The notes beneath the pieces are model-generated. The model ran no database searches, was not told where the DNA came from, and worked only from the letters and a program-made list of their open reading frames with translations. Position numbers and translations under genes: made by a program. This document shows, piece by piece, positions 44,971 through 54,746 of a stretch of DNA of 64,000 bases (position 1 is the stretch's first letter; each line of letters opens with the position of its first letter). Source of the DNA: Frigoribacterium sp. (GTDB lineage: Bacteria > Actinomycetota > Actinomycetes > Actinomycetales > Microbacteriaceae). The DNA is taken from assembly GCA_025363205.1 (NCBI GenBank), contig JANYEI010000038.1:16047-80046 (forward strand), given 5' to 3'.

Positions 44971-47463
44971 ATGACCGACATGATCAGCACCCCGACGATT
45001 TCGAGCACGGGGAGAATTCAGGGCTCGGCGACCTGGGCGTCGATGCCGATTGTTCCCCTCGACCCGCGCACGCTTGCGCAGATCGACGGATGGTGGCGAG
45101 CCGCCAACTACCTCTCGATCGGACAGATCTACCTGCTCGATAATCCCCTGCTTCGCGATCCGCTCACGCGTGACGATATCAAGCCGCGACTGCTCGGGCA
45201 CTGGGGTACAACGCCGGGGCTCAACTTTCTCTATGCGCACCTCAATCGCATCATCCGGGAGCGCACGCAGAAGACCCTCTACATCACCGGACCCGGCCAC
45301 GGCGGCCCGGGAATGGTGGCAAACGGATATCTCGACGGCACGTATTCAGAGCTCTACTCCCCCATTCGCCAGGACTCGGTCGGTATGCGTCGACTGTTCC
45401 GCCAGTTCTCCTTCCCCGGGGGAATCCCGAGCCATGCGGCGCCGAATGTACCTGGCTCGATCAACGAGGGCGGCGAACTCGGCTATTCGCTGTCGCACGC
45501 CTACGGAGCGGCCTTCGACAATCCCGACCTCCTGGTCGCCTGCGTCGTCGGTGATGGTGAGGCCGAGACCGGTCCACTCGCGACCGCCTGGCACTCCAAC
45601 AAGTTCATCGACCCTCTGCAGGATGGCGTGGTGCTGCCGATCCTGCATCTCAACGGCTATAAGATCGCAAACCCCACCATCCTCGCCCGCATCCCGGAAG
45701 AGCAGCTGCTCGAGCTCATGAGTGGCTACGGACATAAGCCATACATCGTCTCCGGAGGCTTCGATGGTGAAGATCCCCTTCGGGTTCACGAGCGTATGGC
45801 GCAGACGCTCGACGAGGTGCTCAATGAAATCTCCCGGATCAAACGGGCGGCAGCCGATGGCACCCTCGAGGGCACGGCGGCTTGGCCGATGATCATCCTG
45901 CGCACGCCGAAGGGCTGGACCTGCCCCGCTGAAATCGATGGAAAGCCGGTGGAGAACACCTGGCGTGCCCACCAGGTACCGCTCGCGAACGCCCGCGACA
46001 CACCGGAGCACACGCGCATCCTCGAGGAGTGGATGCTGACGTACAAGCCGACGGAGCTCTTCGATGAGGCTGGGCGCCTCTTCGAGTGGATCGCGGAACT
46101 CGCTCCCGACGGCGACCTGCGCATGTCCGCGACACCGTTCGCAAACGGCGGCCTGCTGCGCCGCGATCTCGAGCTGCCCGACTTCCGTACCGCGGGCATC
46201 GAGGTGGGAGAGCCGGGGAGTGTTGCGGTCGAATCGACGAAGGTGCTCGGCGGCTGGCTCTCGGGTGTGATCCGTGCCAATCCCGACAATTTCCGCATCT
46301 TCGGTCCGGACGAGACGGCCTCCAACCGTTTGCAGGACGTCTTCGAGGCCACCGACAAGCAGTGGAACAGCGCGATCTGGCCGATCGATGAACACCTCGC
46401 GCGCGCCGGTCGTGTTATGGAGGTGCTGAGCGAGCACCAGTGCGAGGGATGGCTCGAGGGATACCTGCTCACCGGTCGCCACGGCATCTTCAATTGCTAC
46501 GAGGCCTTCATCCACATCATCGACTCGATGTTCAGCCAGCATGCGAAGTGGCTGCAAGAGTCGAAGAAGCTCGAGTGGCGTCGGCCGATCGCCTCGCTTA
46601 ACTACCTACTCTCGAGCCACGTCTGGCGCCAGGACCATAATGGATTCAGCCATCAGGACCCGGGATTCATCGACCACGTCGTGAACAAGAAAGCAAGCAT
46701 TGTGCGGGTGTATTTCCCGGTTGACGCGAACACGCTGCTCTCCACCTACGACCATTGCCTTCGATCGGTCGACTACGTGAACGTGGTCGTCGCTGGCAAG
46801 CAGCCAAGTCCGCAGTGGTTGAGCATGCCGGATGCGATCGCGCACTGCACGCGCGGTGTCGGCATCTGGGGGTGGGCTGGCACCGAGGTCGCGGGGCAGG
46901 AGCCGGATGTCGTGCTGGCGTGCGCCGGCGACGTACCGACTCTCGAAACCATGGCCGCGGTATCCATCCTGCGTGAGCGGCTGCCCGAGTTGCGGGTGCG
47001 GGTCGTCAACGTGATCGACCTGATGCGCCTGCAAGACGAGTCGGAGCATCCGCACGGCCTTGCGAGCGGGGAGTTCGACGCCATCTTCACGACTGACAAG
47101 CCCGTGGTGTTCGCCTATCACGGCTACCCGACGCTGATTCACCGGCTCACCTATCGTCGCACCGGGCATTCCAACATCCATGTGCGTGGATTCAACGAGG
47201 AGGGCGGCACGACCACGCCGTTCGACATGGCCATGCTCAACAGCCTCGACCGCTATCACCTCGTGATGGATGTCATCGACCGGGTGCCGGGCCTTGCTGG
47301 CCGTGCGGCGGGGCTCCGCCAGGACATGCAGGATGCCCGCCATCGTGCTCGCGCCTACACGCGCAAGGAGGGCGAGGACATCCCAGAAGTGGCCGACTGG
47401 ACCTGGAGCGGATCGGGCGTCGGGGCTACTTCCGCCGCCGAAACGGGCGGGGACAACGCCTAG
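44971..47463 (+). CDS. xfp: Xylulose-5-phosphate/fructose-6-phosphate phosphoketolase
   Basis: ThDP-dependent enzyme, 830 residues, splitting xylulose-5-P (or fructose-6-P) with phosphate to acetyl-phosphate and glyceraldehyde-3-P (or erythrose-4-P). The ThDP motif [17 protein letters not shown] and the phosphoketolase-specific [17 protein letters not shown] region are clear, as are [17 protein letters not shown] sequence and [20 protein letters not shown] 44971 follows CGGAG. The gene is alone; no acetate kinase or phosphotransacetylase gene is in this window, so acetyl-phosphate use cannot be placed, although acs at 10726 could recover acetate. The DosR-like half-site upstream hints at induction when oxygen is short. 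Confidence 0.93.
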   Translation: MTDMISTPTISSTGRIQGSATWASMPIVPLDPRTLAQIDGWWRAANYLSIGQIYLLDNPLLRDPLTRDDIKPRLLGHWGTTPGLNFLYAHLNRIIRERTQKTLYITGPGHGGPGMVANGYLDGTYSELYSPIRQDSVGMRRLFRQFSFPGGIPSHAAPNVPGSINEGGELGYSLSHAYGAAFDNPDLLVACVVGDGEAETGPLATAWHSNKFIDPLQDGVVLPILHLNGYKIANPTILARIPEEQLLELMSGYGHKPYIVSGGFDGEDPLRVHERMAQTLDEVLNEISRIKRAAADGTLEGTAAWPMIILRTPKGWTCPAEIDGKPVENTWRAHQVPLANARDTPEHTRILEEWMLTYKPTELFDEAGRLFEWIAELAPDGDLRMSATPFANGGLLRRDLELPDFRTAGIEVGEPGSVAVESTKVLGGWLSGVIRANPDNFRIFGPDETASNRLQDVFEATDKQWNSAIWPIDEHLARAGRVMEVLSEHQCEGWLEGYLLTGRHGIFNCYEAFIHIIDSMFSQHAKWLQESKKLEWRRPIASLNYLLSSHVWRQDHNGFSHQDPGFIDHVVNKKASIVRVYFPVDANTLLSTYDHCLRSVDYVNVVVAGKQPSPQWLSMPDAIAHCTRGVGIWGWAGTEVAGQEPDVVLACAGDVPTLETMAAVSILRERLPELRVRVVNVIDLMRLQDESEHPHGLASGEFDAIFTTDKPVVFAYHGYPTLIHRLTYRRTGHSNIHVRGFNEEGGTTTPFDMAMLNSLDRYHLVMDVIDRVPGLAGRAAGLRQDMQDARHRARAYTRKEGEDIPEVADWTWSGSGVGATSAAETGGDNA

Positions 47464-47599
47464 CGCGTGAATTCGAGCTCGGCTTGGCCCGGGTGGCGAA
47501 CCAGAACACCATCCGGGAGTTGAAGGAGATCCTGCGCTCCCCTCGATCGGTCGCGGGATGCGTGTTTGCTGGTACCCGGGTTGACTTTAAGATCACGAT

Positions 47600-47627
47600 T
47601 TGACCACACGCCGCGACCGGGTAGAAC
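47600..47627 (+). promoter_or_regulatory. Sigma-70-type promoter for the PBP gene
   Basis: TTGACC (47600-47605) and TAGAAC (47622-47627) are separated by 16 bp, about 56 bp before the ATG at 47684. A GCGGAAGAGAGGG purine stretch serves as the ribosome-binding site. Confidence 0.5.
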
Positions 47628-47683
47628 GACGTGTACAGTCCAACTGACAATGGAATAGAGAGGGCGGAAGAGAGGGTGTGGCC

Positions 47684-49870
47684 ATGGCTCGCGAAGCTCG
47701 TAATGCCGCTCAGCTGCCCCCGGCGATGAGCCAGAGATCCGTCTCGGACTATGGGCGGCGCGGCACGGTCTTCGGTTCCCTGTGCGGGCTGCTGTTCTTC
47801 AGCCTCCTCGCGGGGGTGCTCGTGGCAGCTCTCGCCGTTCCGTCGATTCTGGTGGCCAGTCGCGGCGCGACAGCATCCATCGGTTTCTTCGATAATCTGC
47901 CCGACTACCTGACGATCGACGCGCAGACAGAGCGCAACCTGATCTACGCGCAGCGCGATGGCGCCGCCGTGCCGATCGCCACAATCTATGACCAGGATCG
48001 CCAGAGCGTGGCCTGGGAAGGCATCTCGAAGTTCATCACCGAGGCCACCGTCGCCGGGGAGGACCGCCGGTTCTGGCAGCACGGCGGCATCGACCTGAAA
48101 GCAATAACCCGCGCGGCAGCCGGAAACTTCGTCAGCAAGTCGGTCACAAGCGGCAGCTCGACCATCGCAATGCAACTGGTGAAAAACATCCTCATCCAGC
48201 GTGCCTTGCGCATCGACGACCCGGTGAAGGAGAAGGCCGCCTACGCTGCCGCGATTGATGGGACTCTCAATCGCAAGCTGCGTGAGATGAAGTTCGCGAT
48301 CGGTTTGGAGAAGCGCTACACCAAAAAAGATGTGCTGCTCGGCTACCTCAATATCGCCGGCTTCGGCGGGAATACCTACGGTATCGAGTCCGCGGCGCAG
48401 AAATATTTCAGCGTGAGCGCCAAGGACGTCTCGCTGCCCCAGGCCGCTAGTCTGATCGCGATAGTGCAGCAGCCCAACGCCCGGAATCTCAGCGATCCCG
48501 CCTTTTACGCGGCAAACAAGGATCGCCGCGACCTGATCCTGTTCGATATGCGCGACCTCGGCTACATCGATGAGGCGTCGTACCAGGCCGCGATAGCGAC
48601 TCCGATCGCGCCGAAACTTCGCACTCCGAATAACGGATGTCTCTACGCGGCGGATGCCAAGTTCGCGTGTGATTTCGCACTGCGCCTGGTACCGACGCTC
48701 TCGGCGCTCGGCGACTCTGAGACCGCTCGCGCTGCCGCCTGGGCCCACGGGGGTTACCGCATCTACACCAGCATCGATCTCAACCAGCAGGATGTTGCCC
48801 AGGCCAACCTGATTGCCAGCGCTCCGCCCGACGAGAGCCGCTTTGCGCTCGGTGCGGCGGCGGTGTCAGTGCAGCCCGGAACCGGGCGCATCCTGGTGAT
48901 GGCCCAGAACAAGTCCTATGACAATTCGAAGGAGGGCGGCGGGCCGACCGCCACGGCAGTCGACTACATGACGGATAGGCCCTACGGTGGGTCATCCGGA
49001 TTCCAAACCGGATCCACCTACAAGATCTTCACCCTCACCGAATGGCTGAAGAAGGGGCACACGCTGAGCGAGGCGGTTGATGGCACGCCGCGAGCGTTCA
49101 ACCTGAGTTCATTCAACTCTCGCTGCGTCAATTCGGATGGGCAGAAGCCATTCGTCTTCAACAACGACTCCCCCGGTGAAGGGGGGCAGATGACCGTGGC
49201 GAACGCCACGAGATACTCCGTCAACGTCGCCTTCATTTCCATGGCGCAAAAGCTCGACGTGTGCGATATCCGGGACACCGCCACGGCCTACGGCGTGCAC
49301 CGGGCGGACGGTCGGGCGCTCAGCGCAACTCCGGCCGCAATCATCGGCACTAACGAGATTGCCCCTTTGACCATGGCCGCTGCCGTTGCCACCATCGGCG
49401 CAAATGGCCTGTATTGCACCCCCACAATCGTGGACAAGGTCGTGGTGCCCGACGGCAAGGATGCTCCAGGCCAGCAGCGGGCGTGTGCGCAGGCAATCGC
49501 CCCGAACATTGCCGCGACAGTCGCCTACGCTCTGTCCGCGGTGATGACCTCGGGCACCGGCTCGCCCGGCCAGCCACGAGACGGTGTTCCGATCGTGGGC
49601 AAGACAGGCACGACCGATGATTCTGCGCAAAATTGGCTTGTCGCCACTACGACGAAGGCATCCCTCGCGGTGTGGGTGGGCAACACGGATGGCGGTCACC
49701 ACTCCCTGCGCAAGACCACGATTGCCGGCACCAACGGGTACAACACCAAGTTCAACATTTTCCGTAACACGATGGTGTCTCTCAACGCGAACCCGGAATA
49801 CCGCGGTGGTGATTTTCCCGCACCCGACCCGGCGCTGGTAAACGGGCGCGGCCCGGCCCGCGGACAGTAG
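47684..49870 (+). CDS. Class A penicillin-binding protein (transglycosylase/transpeptidase)
   Basis: 728-residue bifunctional peptidoglycan synthase. A short cytoplasmic N terminus and one membrane helix (about residues 28-55) are followed by a GT51 glycosyltransferase domain with AGEDRRFWQHGGID and SSTIAMQLVKN and then a transpeptidase with SxxK in GSTYKIF, SVN in RYSVNVAF and KTGT in VGKTGTTDDSAQNW. All active-site elements are present. It polymerises and crosslinks the cell wall outside the membrane. The GTG at 47678 is a possible alternative start two codons upstream. The preceding promoter indicates independent expression. It is not adjacent to division or morphogenesis genes. Confidence 0.91.
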   Translation: MAREARNAAQLPPAMSQRSVSDYGRRGTVFGSLCGLLFFSLLAGVLVAALAVPSILVASRGATASIGFFDNLPDYLTIDAQTERNLIYAQRDGAAVPIATIYDQDRQSVAWEGISKFITEATVAGEDRRFWQHGGIDLKAITRAAAGNFVSKSVTSGSSTIAMQLVKNILIQRALRIDDPVKEKAAYAAAIDGTLNRKLREMKFAIGLEKRYTKKDVLLGYLNIAGFGGNTYGIESAAQKYFSVSAKDVSLPQAASLIAIVQQPNARNLSDPAFYAANKDRRDLILFDMRDLGYIDEASYQAAIATPIAPKLRTPNNGCLYAADAKFACDFALRLVPTLSALGDSETARAAAWAHGGYRIYTSIDLNQQDVAQANLIASAPPDESRFALGAAAVSVQPGTGRILVMAQNKSYDNSKEGGGPTATAVDYMTDRPYGGSSGFQTGSTYKIFTLTEWLKKGHTLSEAVDGTPRAFNLSSFNSRCVNSDGQKPFVFNNDSPGEGGQMTVANATRYSVNVAFISMAQKLDVCDIRDTATAYGVHRADGRALSATPAAIIGTNEIAPLTMAAAVATIGANGLYCTPTIVDKVVVPDGKDAPGQQRACAQAIAPNIAATVAYALSAVMTSGTGSPGQPRDGVPIVGKTGTTDDSAQNWLVATTTKASLAVWVGNTDGGHHSLRKTTIAGTNGYNTKFNIFRNTMVSLNANPEYRGGDFPAPDPALVNGRGPARGQ

Positions 49871-49897
49871 AGCGCGGTCCGGTAGACAGTTCGGGTG

Positions 49898-49926
49898 TTG
49901 ACCAGCGTGCTCGGTGGGTCTACGGT
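49898..49926 (+). promoter_or_regulatory. Sigma-70-type promoter of the glucodextranase-like gene
   Basis: TTGACC (49898-49903) and TACGGT (49921-49926) are 17 bp apart, the optimal spacing. A LacI-type palindrome follows the -10 and an AGGAGA ribosome-binding site precedes GTG 49960. Confidence 0.6.
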
Positions 49927-49930
49927 CCTG

Positions 49931-49946
49931 GTTAGAGCGTTCTCAA
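49931..49946 (+). promoter_or_regulatory. LacI-family-type operator just downstream of the -10
   Basis: GTTAGAGCGTTCTCAA has the central CG and right half (CGTTCTCAA) of LacI/MalR-type operators and a good left half. It would cover the transcription start and block transcription unless an inducer, probably a maltodextrin or dextrin sugar, is present. Confidence 0.5.
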
Positions 49947-49959
49947 AGGAGAGACCCCC

Positions 49960-52900
49960 GTGATTCGACGTCAGTTCTTCGTGCCCGCAATTGCCGCCGT
50001 TTTCGCTATGGCCGCCTTCTCATTGGGATCAGCTCCGGCGGGTGCGACACCCGGCGCTCCCTCGGGCGCTGAAGCCGTGGGCTCTCCCGGTCTCACGAGC
50101 CACCAGGGCCAATCCCGCAAGGACTGTGTCGGCACCTCACGCACGACCGACTCCAAGATCTGGTTCACTGTGGCGGGCGGCATCCTCTCGGATGTCTATG
50201 CGCCGACTCTCGACGCGACCAACGTCGAGACGATGCAGTATCTCGTCACCGATGGCTCCACCTTCACCGACCTTCAGAGTCGCGACACCACCTACACGGT
50301 GTCCGCCGATGCCACTGGCACCGTCTGCACCATCACCTCGACCGCGAAGAGCGGCGCCTATCGGCTCGTCAACACCTATCTCACCGACCCGGCCCGCAAC
50401 AGCGTCGTGGTGCGCACGAAGTTCCAGCCCCTCACGAAGGCGGCCCGTAACTACTCCCTCTACGTGCGCCTCGACGCGAACGCGGGAGGCAACGGTGGCG
50501 GTGGGTCGGCCAACGGGGGCGCAGATACCGCGGTGGTCGACACGAGCACCGGGCGGTCGGTACCGGTGTCCTTCGACACGAAAACGACGAGCCAGGCCAA
50601 TCGCACCGCCTACGCGGTACCCTCCTATCTCGCGCTCACGGGCGATCGGCCGTTCACCAGCATGAGCAGCGGATTCGTCGGAACGGCGAGCGACGGGCTC
50701 ACCCAGCTCGATGCGACGCACACTCTCGGTCCGCTGTCGGCGACCGCCACCGGGGGCAACGTCGAACAGACCGTTGGAGTGCAGCGTGATCACGGCGGCG
50801 AATCCGTGCTCGTGCTCGGATTCGGCAGCTCGCAGGCTGCCGCCGTCGCGACGGCGAACGCCACGGCATCCGCTTCACCGGCTCGCATCACCGCGAGCTA
50901 TCTCGCCGGATGGGCCCGCTATGACGCTGGGCTGAAGTTTCCGGTGCTCACCACTTCCGGCCTCACCGGCTCCCAGAGGCTCGCCGCGATCAAGAACTAT
51001 TACCAGTCGGCGAACGTTGTGAAGGCGTCAGAAGACAAGACCTACCCCGGCGCAATCGTCGCGGGATTGGATGCGCCGTGGGGCCAGTCCATCGTGGCCA
51101 ACGACCCGAACAACCTCTTCGTCGGCGGCTACAAGGAGGTGTTCGCGCGGGATCTCTACGAGGCTTGGACTGCGCTGTACACCAACGGCGACATCACGAC
51201 CGCCCAGGCAACGGTGCGCTACCTTCTGTTGAAGAGCCAGCAGGCCAATGGATCTCAGCCGCGCAATTCGCTGCTGGACGGCACGAAGGCGCCCGATGCC
51301 TTCAACGACCAGCTGGATGAGACGGCATACCCGATCCTGATGGCGCTGCAGTCCGGCCTCGCCGCTGACACCGCGCTCTGGCCGCGAGTTCGCTCGGCGG
51401 CGAACTTCCTGGCGAGCCACGGCCCGAGCTTCGGAGTCGAGCGCTGGGAGGAGCAGACCGGCTACTCCCCCTCCACCATCGCCGCCGAGATTGCCGGACT
51501 CATCGCTGCCGCGACCATCGCAGACCAGCATCACGACCCGGCCAGTGCTCGCGTCTGGCGAGCGACCGCCGACCAGTACCAGCGCACGATCAAGGCTTGG
51601 GGCGTGACCACGAACGGTCCGCTCTCACGCTCCCCGTATTTCATTCGCCTCTCGAAGACCGGCGACCCGAACCTCGCGATCAGCTACAACGTAGGCAACG
51701 GCGGGCCGACGCTCGACCAGCGTGCGGTCGCGGATGCCGGCTTCCTCGAGTACGTGCGCCTCGGCATCCTGCCCGCGACCGATCCGGTGATCCTCAACTC
51801 GCTGGCGGTGACGGATGCCACCATCCAGCGCCCCACCGACAGCGGGCCTGGCTGGCTCCGCTACAACGGTGACGGCTACGGTGACTGCTTTGTCGGCGCC
51901 GGTACCAACTGCACGGTTACGGGCGCACCTTGGACAAACAACAACTCGGGCACCGGCCACCCGTGGCCCGTGCTGGCAGCCGAGCGGGCGCAACAGCATC
52001 TCGCCCAGGGGCAGAGCTCCGATGCATCCTCGGTGCTTGTGTCGATCAACCGCATGAACTCCGGCCCGGGTCTCGTACCAGAGCAGGTGTGGGACCGCGC
52101 GAATGTGCCTGCCTCGCCGTACGGCACCGACCCGGCCACGGCATCCATCGGCTTCGTCAACGGCGCGGCGGATGGATCGGCCTCACCGCTCACCTGGGGT
52201 TCGGCCGCACAGGTGCGTCTCACGGCCGATCTCGCGGCGGGTCAGAGCCTCGAGCAGCCCGCCCAGGTGCGTGACCGTTACGTCTCGCACAGCCAGGCCT
52301 CTACGCCGCTCACCGTGACGGCACCGACCGACGGATCGGCCACCGGTGCCACCACGACCGTGAGTGGCACGGCGGCTGCCGGGGCATCCATCGACATCGC
52401 AGATGTCGCAACGGACGCGAACAGCGTCACGACTCTGACACACACGACCGCAGCCGCCGATGGCTCGTTCAGCGTCGATGTGACCTCCGCGGCTGGCACG
52501 AACGTCTTCGTGATCGCCAGCACGGCGCTGAACGGCGGAACCGCCCAGGCGGTGCGCTCCGTGGTGAATGATGTCGTGAATGGCACCCTGCTCTTGAGCG
52601 TCGACGACCCGACCGGTGACGACAAGGGGCCGGGGAACTATGTCTACCCGAAGGCCGGGGACTTCCATCCGGGGGCGTTCGACCTCGACCGCTTCCAGGT
52701 CTATGACACCGGCTCGACGGTGACCTTCCGGGTGCAGACCGCGGATCTGACGCCAACCTTCGGTTCGACGAACGGCGCCCAGCTACTGGATGTCTATGTG
52801 TCCCAGCCGGGGGCGGCATCCACTTCGACCGCTTCGTCGTACCCGGGAATGAACTACTTGACCCGCACGCCGTGGAGCCGACTGATCGAGGCGCAGGGCT

Positions 52901-53283
52901 TCGGCAACAACAGGTTCGTGGATGCCTCGGGCACGTCGCGCGGCGCGGTAACGGTCGGCGCGAACTCGGTCAGCCGGTACATCACCTTCAGCGTCGAAAA
53001 GACGGCGCTCGGTGGTACGCCGTCCTCGGGGTGGGGCTTCACGGTGGCCCTCACCGGCCAGGACGGCACCCACGGTGTCGACCAGACCCGCAGCTTCACT
53101 GCGACCGCCGGTGACTACAGCTTCGGAGTCTGCGCCGCTTTGTCGTCGAGCGCCCTCTGCTCCGCCAACCCGAACACGGTGCCGAAGGTGATGGACACGA
53201 TCGTGCCGCCGAACGTGTTGCAGGCGACCGAGCTCGACTACACGGCCGGGCCGGTGAGACTGGCGGCGGTGCTGATTCCGTAG
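49960..53283 (+). CDS. Secreted glucodextranase/glucoamylase-like GH15 enzyme with DOMON-like C terminus
   Basis: 1107-residue exo-glucosidase, predicted to be exported: an N-terminal signal peptide (RR, hydrophobic stretch, AGATPGAP cleavage region near residue 30). It follows the glucodextranase order: N-terminal beta-sandwich (about residues 45-310), GH15 (alpha/alpha)6 barrel with RWEEQTGYSPSTIAAE carrying one catalytic Glu and LVPEQVWD carrying the other, an Ig/fibronectin-like segment with VTAPTDGSAT, and a C-terminal DOMON-like domain opening with NYVYPKAGDFHPGAFDL. It should release glucose from alpha-glucans such as dextrin or alpha-1,6 glucodextran. No LPXTG was seen, so it is likely secreted. 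A clear promoter and LacI-type operator precede it. Linkage preference is not certain. Confidence 0.88.
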   Translation: MIRRQFFVPAIAAVFAMAAFSLGSAPAGATPGAPSGAEAVGSPGLTSHQGQSRKDCVGTSRTTDSKIWFTVAGGILSDVYAPTLDATNVETMQYLVTDGSTFTDLQSRDTTYTVSADATGTVCTITSTAKSGAYRLVNTYLTDPARNSVVVRTKFQPLTKAARNYSLYVRLDANAGGNGGGGSANGGADTAVVDTSTGRSVPVSFDTKTTSQANRTAYAVPSYLALTGDRPFTSMSSGFVGTASDGLTQLDATHTLGPLSATATGGNVEQTVGVQRDHGGESVLVLGFGSSQAAAVATANATASASPARITASYLAGWARYDAGLKFPVLTTSGLTGSQRLAAIKNYYQSANVVKASEDKTYPGAIVAGLDAPWGQSIVANDPNNLFVGGYKEVFARDLYEAWTALYTNGDITTAQATVRYLLLKSQQANGSQPRNSLLDGTKAPDAFNDQLDETAYPILMALQSGLAADTALWPRVRSAANFLASHGPSFGVERWEEQTGYSPSTIAAEIAGLIAAATIADQHHDPASARVWRATADQYQRTIKAWGVTTNGPLSRSPYFIRLSKTGDPNLAISYNVGNGGPTLDQRAVADAGFLEYVRLGILPATDPVILNSLAVTDATIQRPTDSGPGWLRYNGDGYGDCFVGAGTNCTVTGAPWTNNNSGTGHPWPVLAAERAQQHLAQGQSSDASSVLVSINRMNSGPGLVPEQVWDRANVPASPYGTDPATASIGFVNGAADGSASPLTWGSAAQVRLTADLAAGQSLEQPAQVRDRYVSHSQASTPLTVTAPTDGSATGATTTVSGTAAAGASIDIADVATDANSVTTLTHTTAAADGSFSVDVTSAAGTNVFVIASTALNGGTAQAVRSVVNDVVNGTLLLSVDDPTGDDKGPGNYVYPKAGDFHPGAFDLDRFQVYDTGSTVTFRVQTADLTPTFGSTNGAQLLDVYVSQPGAASTSTASSYPGMNYLTRTPWSRLIEAQGFGNNRFVDASGTSRGAVTVGANSVSRYITFSVEKTALGGTPSSGWGFTVALTGQDGTHGVDQTRSFTATAGDYSFGVCAALSSSALCSANPNTVPKVMDTIVPPNVLQATELDYTAGPVRLAAVLIP

Positions 53284-53347
53284 TGCTGATTCCGGACTGT
53301 GGGCGGGGAACTGACCCGACGATGGCAGACTAAGGCCCATCGATTCC

Positions 53348-54100
53348 TTGCCCACTCTGCCCACCTTGCCCACCCTGCCCAACTTGCACGCCCTGCTTGC
53401 CCTGCTTGCGCGAACGACGCCGGTCGCCATCCCGCTGCCCGTGCTGATCGGGATCGTGGCGGTTGCCGCGGTCCTCAGCCTGCCGCGAGCTACCTGGCAG
53501 TATTTTGGCCTCTTCGCGACACTCGTGCACGAACTCGGGCACGCGGTCGCCGCGATCCTCACTGGAAGGGTGGTGCACGGCATCCGCATCCGTCGCAATC
53601 ATTCGGGTGATGCGTTGAGCAGTGGTCGCGGCGTGTTCGGCACGGTCGTGAGTGGGGTCTTCGGCTATCCGGCGCCCGCCATCGTCGGTGCCGCCCAGCT
53701 CTGGAGTGTTTTCAACGGGTACACCGCGATCGCGCTCTTCGCTGGCGGGATCATGCTGGTGCTGACGCTGCTGGTGATCCGCAACGCGTTTGGGGCGATC
53801 GTCGTGCTTGTCTCCGCGGCGACCAGCGCGCTGCTGTGGTTCTTTGCTACGCCCACGGTGCAGGGCTACGCGCTTCTGGTGATCGGAATTGCACTGCTCG
53901 TGGGCGCGGTGCGGGCGCTCGGCACGGTCATCGGAGTGCACCTTCGCCGTCGACACCAGCTCTCCACCTCGGATGCCTATCTTCTCTACCGCAGAACCGG
54001 CATCCCCTCTCCGGTTTGGCTTCTGCTCTTCACTGCGCTGATCGGCGGATGCTGCGTGTTCGCGGTGTGGTCGTATCTGGTGTCGCACCTGTCGTCGTAG
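53348..54100 (+). CDS. M50-type membrane metalloprotease-like protein
   Basis: Membrane protein of about 250 residues. It has the zinc-protease motif HELGHA at about residue 59-64, in a helix, and a second metal-ligand region is not obvious, so M50B-like activity (site-2-protease type) is plausible but not proven. About six transmembrane segments are visible. The N terminus MPTLPTLPTLPNLHALLALL is built from tandem 9-bp units, each starting with TTG or CTG, so the true TTG start cannot be fixed. It follows the glucodextranase gene by 64 bp and precedes the potassium antiporter pair. The substrate is unknown. Confidence 0.72.
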   Translation: MPTLPTLPTLPNLHALLALLARTTPVAIPLPVLIGIVAVAAVLSLPRATWQYFGLFATLVHELGHAVAAILTGRVVHGIRIRRNHSGDALSSGRGVFGTVVSGVFGYPAPAIVGAAQLWSVFNGYTAIALFAGGIMLVLTLLVIRNAFGAIVVLVSAATSALLWFFATPTVQGYALLVIGIALLVGAVRALGTVIGVHLRRRHQLSTSDAYLLYRRTGIPSPVWLLLFTALIGGCCVFAVWSYLVSHLSS

Positions 54101-54231
54101 CTGGCGTCACACGGGTGGCGTCGCGGGCGAAGTATCCGGTGCCATATCCCGTCGTGGCTGGAGTCATCGCGCCTTTAGATCGCCACCGGCGCCGGGTCGC
54201 AAGCACCCGCTGCCCCGACCGCGTCGACTGT

Positions 54232-54237
54232 TAGGGT
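54232..54237 (+). promoter_or_regulatory. Leaderless -10 element TAGGGT for khtT
   Basis: TAGGGT ends 6 nt before GTG 54244 with no Shine-Dalgarno, predicting a leaderless khtT-khtU mRNA. Confidence 0.55.
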
Positions 54238-54243
54238 TGCCGC

Positions 54244-54732
54244 GTGAGCGTACGCGTCGAAAAAATAGATCTGCCGGGCATCGGCACGCGCCATGACGTC
54301 ATCACCAAGAAGGGGCGTCGGATCGGCGTGGTGTCCCATCGGTCCGGCGAGCGGGAGCTCGCACTGTTCGGGGTCGACGATCCCGACGAAGCCGTCGATT
54401 CGATCGCTCTGACCGATGACGAGGCTGCCGCTCTCGCCGATGTGCTCGGGGCATCGCTCATGCTCGGGCAGCTCGCCGCCATCCGTGAACAGGCCGCTGG
54501 CCTCTTCACCGAGCAGCTCCTGATCTCGGCTGGATCGCCCTACGCCGGTGAGGTCCTCGGCGCTACGAGGGCCCGCACTCGCACTCACACCTCCATCGTC
54601 GCGATCGTGCGGGGAGCGGATGTCATCCCCTCGCCGACCCCGGATACTCCTCTCGCCGCTGGCGACACCATCGTTGCCGTTGGCACCCGTCTCGGCTTAG
54701 ACGCACTCGCCCGCGTTCTTACCGACGGCTGA
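54244..54732 (+). CDS. khtT: K+/H+ antiporter regulatory subunit with TrkA-C (RCK_C) domain, KhtT-like
   Basis: 162-residue soluble subunit. The N-terminal 80 residues hold a small alpha/beta domain (DLPGIGTRHDV), and the C-terminal half is a RCK_C fold with LISAGSPYAGEVLGATRARTRT and DTIVAVGTRLGLDAL, the usual TrkA-C pattern. In Bacillus, KhtT controls the antiporter KhtU and its RCK_C domain binds c-di-AMP; the same is inferred here. GTG 54244 is set by a leaderless promoter. The antiporter gene starts 14 bp after its stop. Together they would export K+ in exchange for H+ and help pH and turgor control. Confidence 0.82.
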   Translation: MSVRVEKIDLPGIGTRHDVITKKGRRIGVVSHRSGERELALFGVDDPDEAVDSIALTDDEAAALADVLGASLMLGQLAAIREQAAGLFTEQLLISAGSPYAGEVLGATRARTRTHTSIVAIVRGADVIPSPTPDTPLAAGDTIVAVGTRLGLDALARVLTDG

Positions 54733-54746
54733 TCCCCCGTTCGCCC

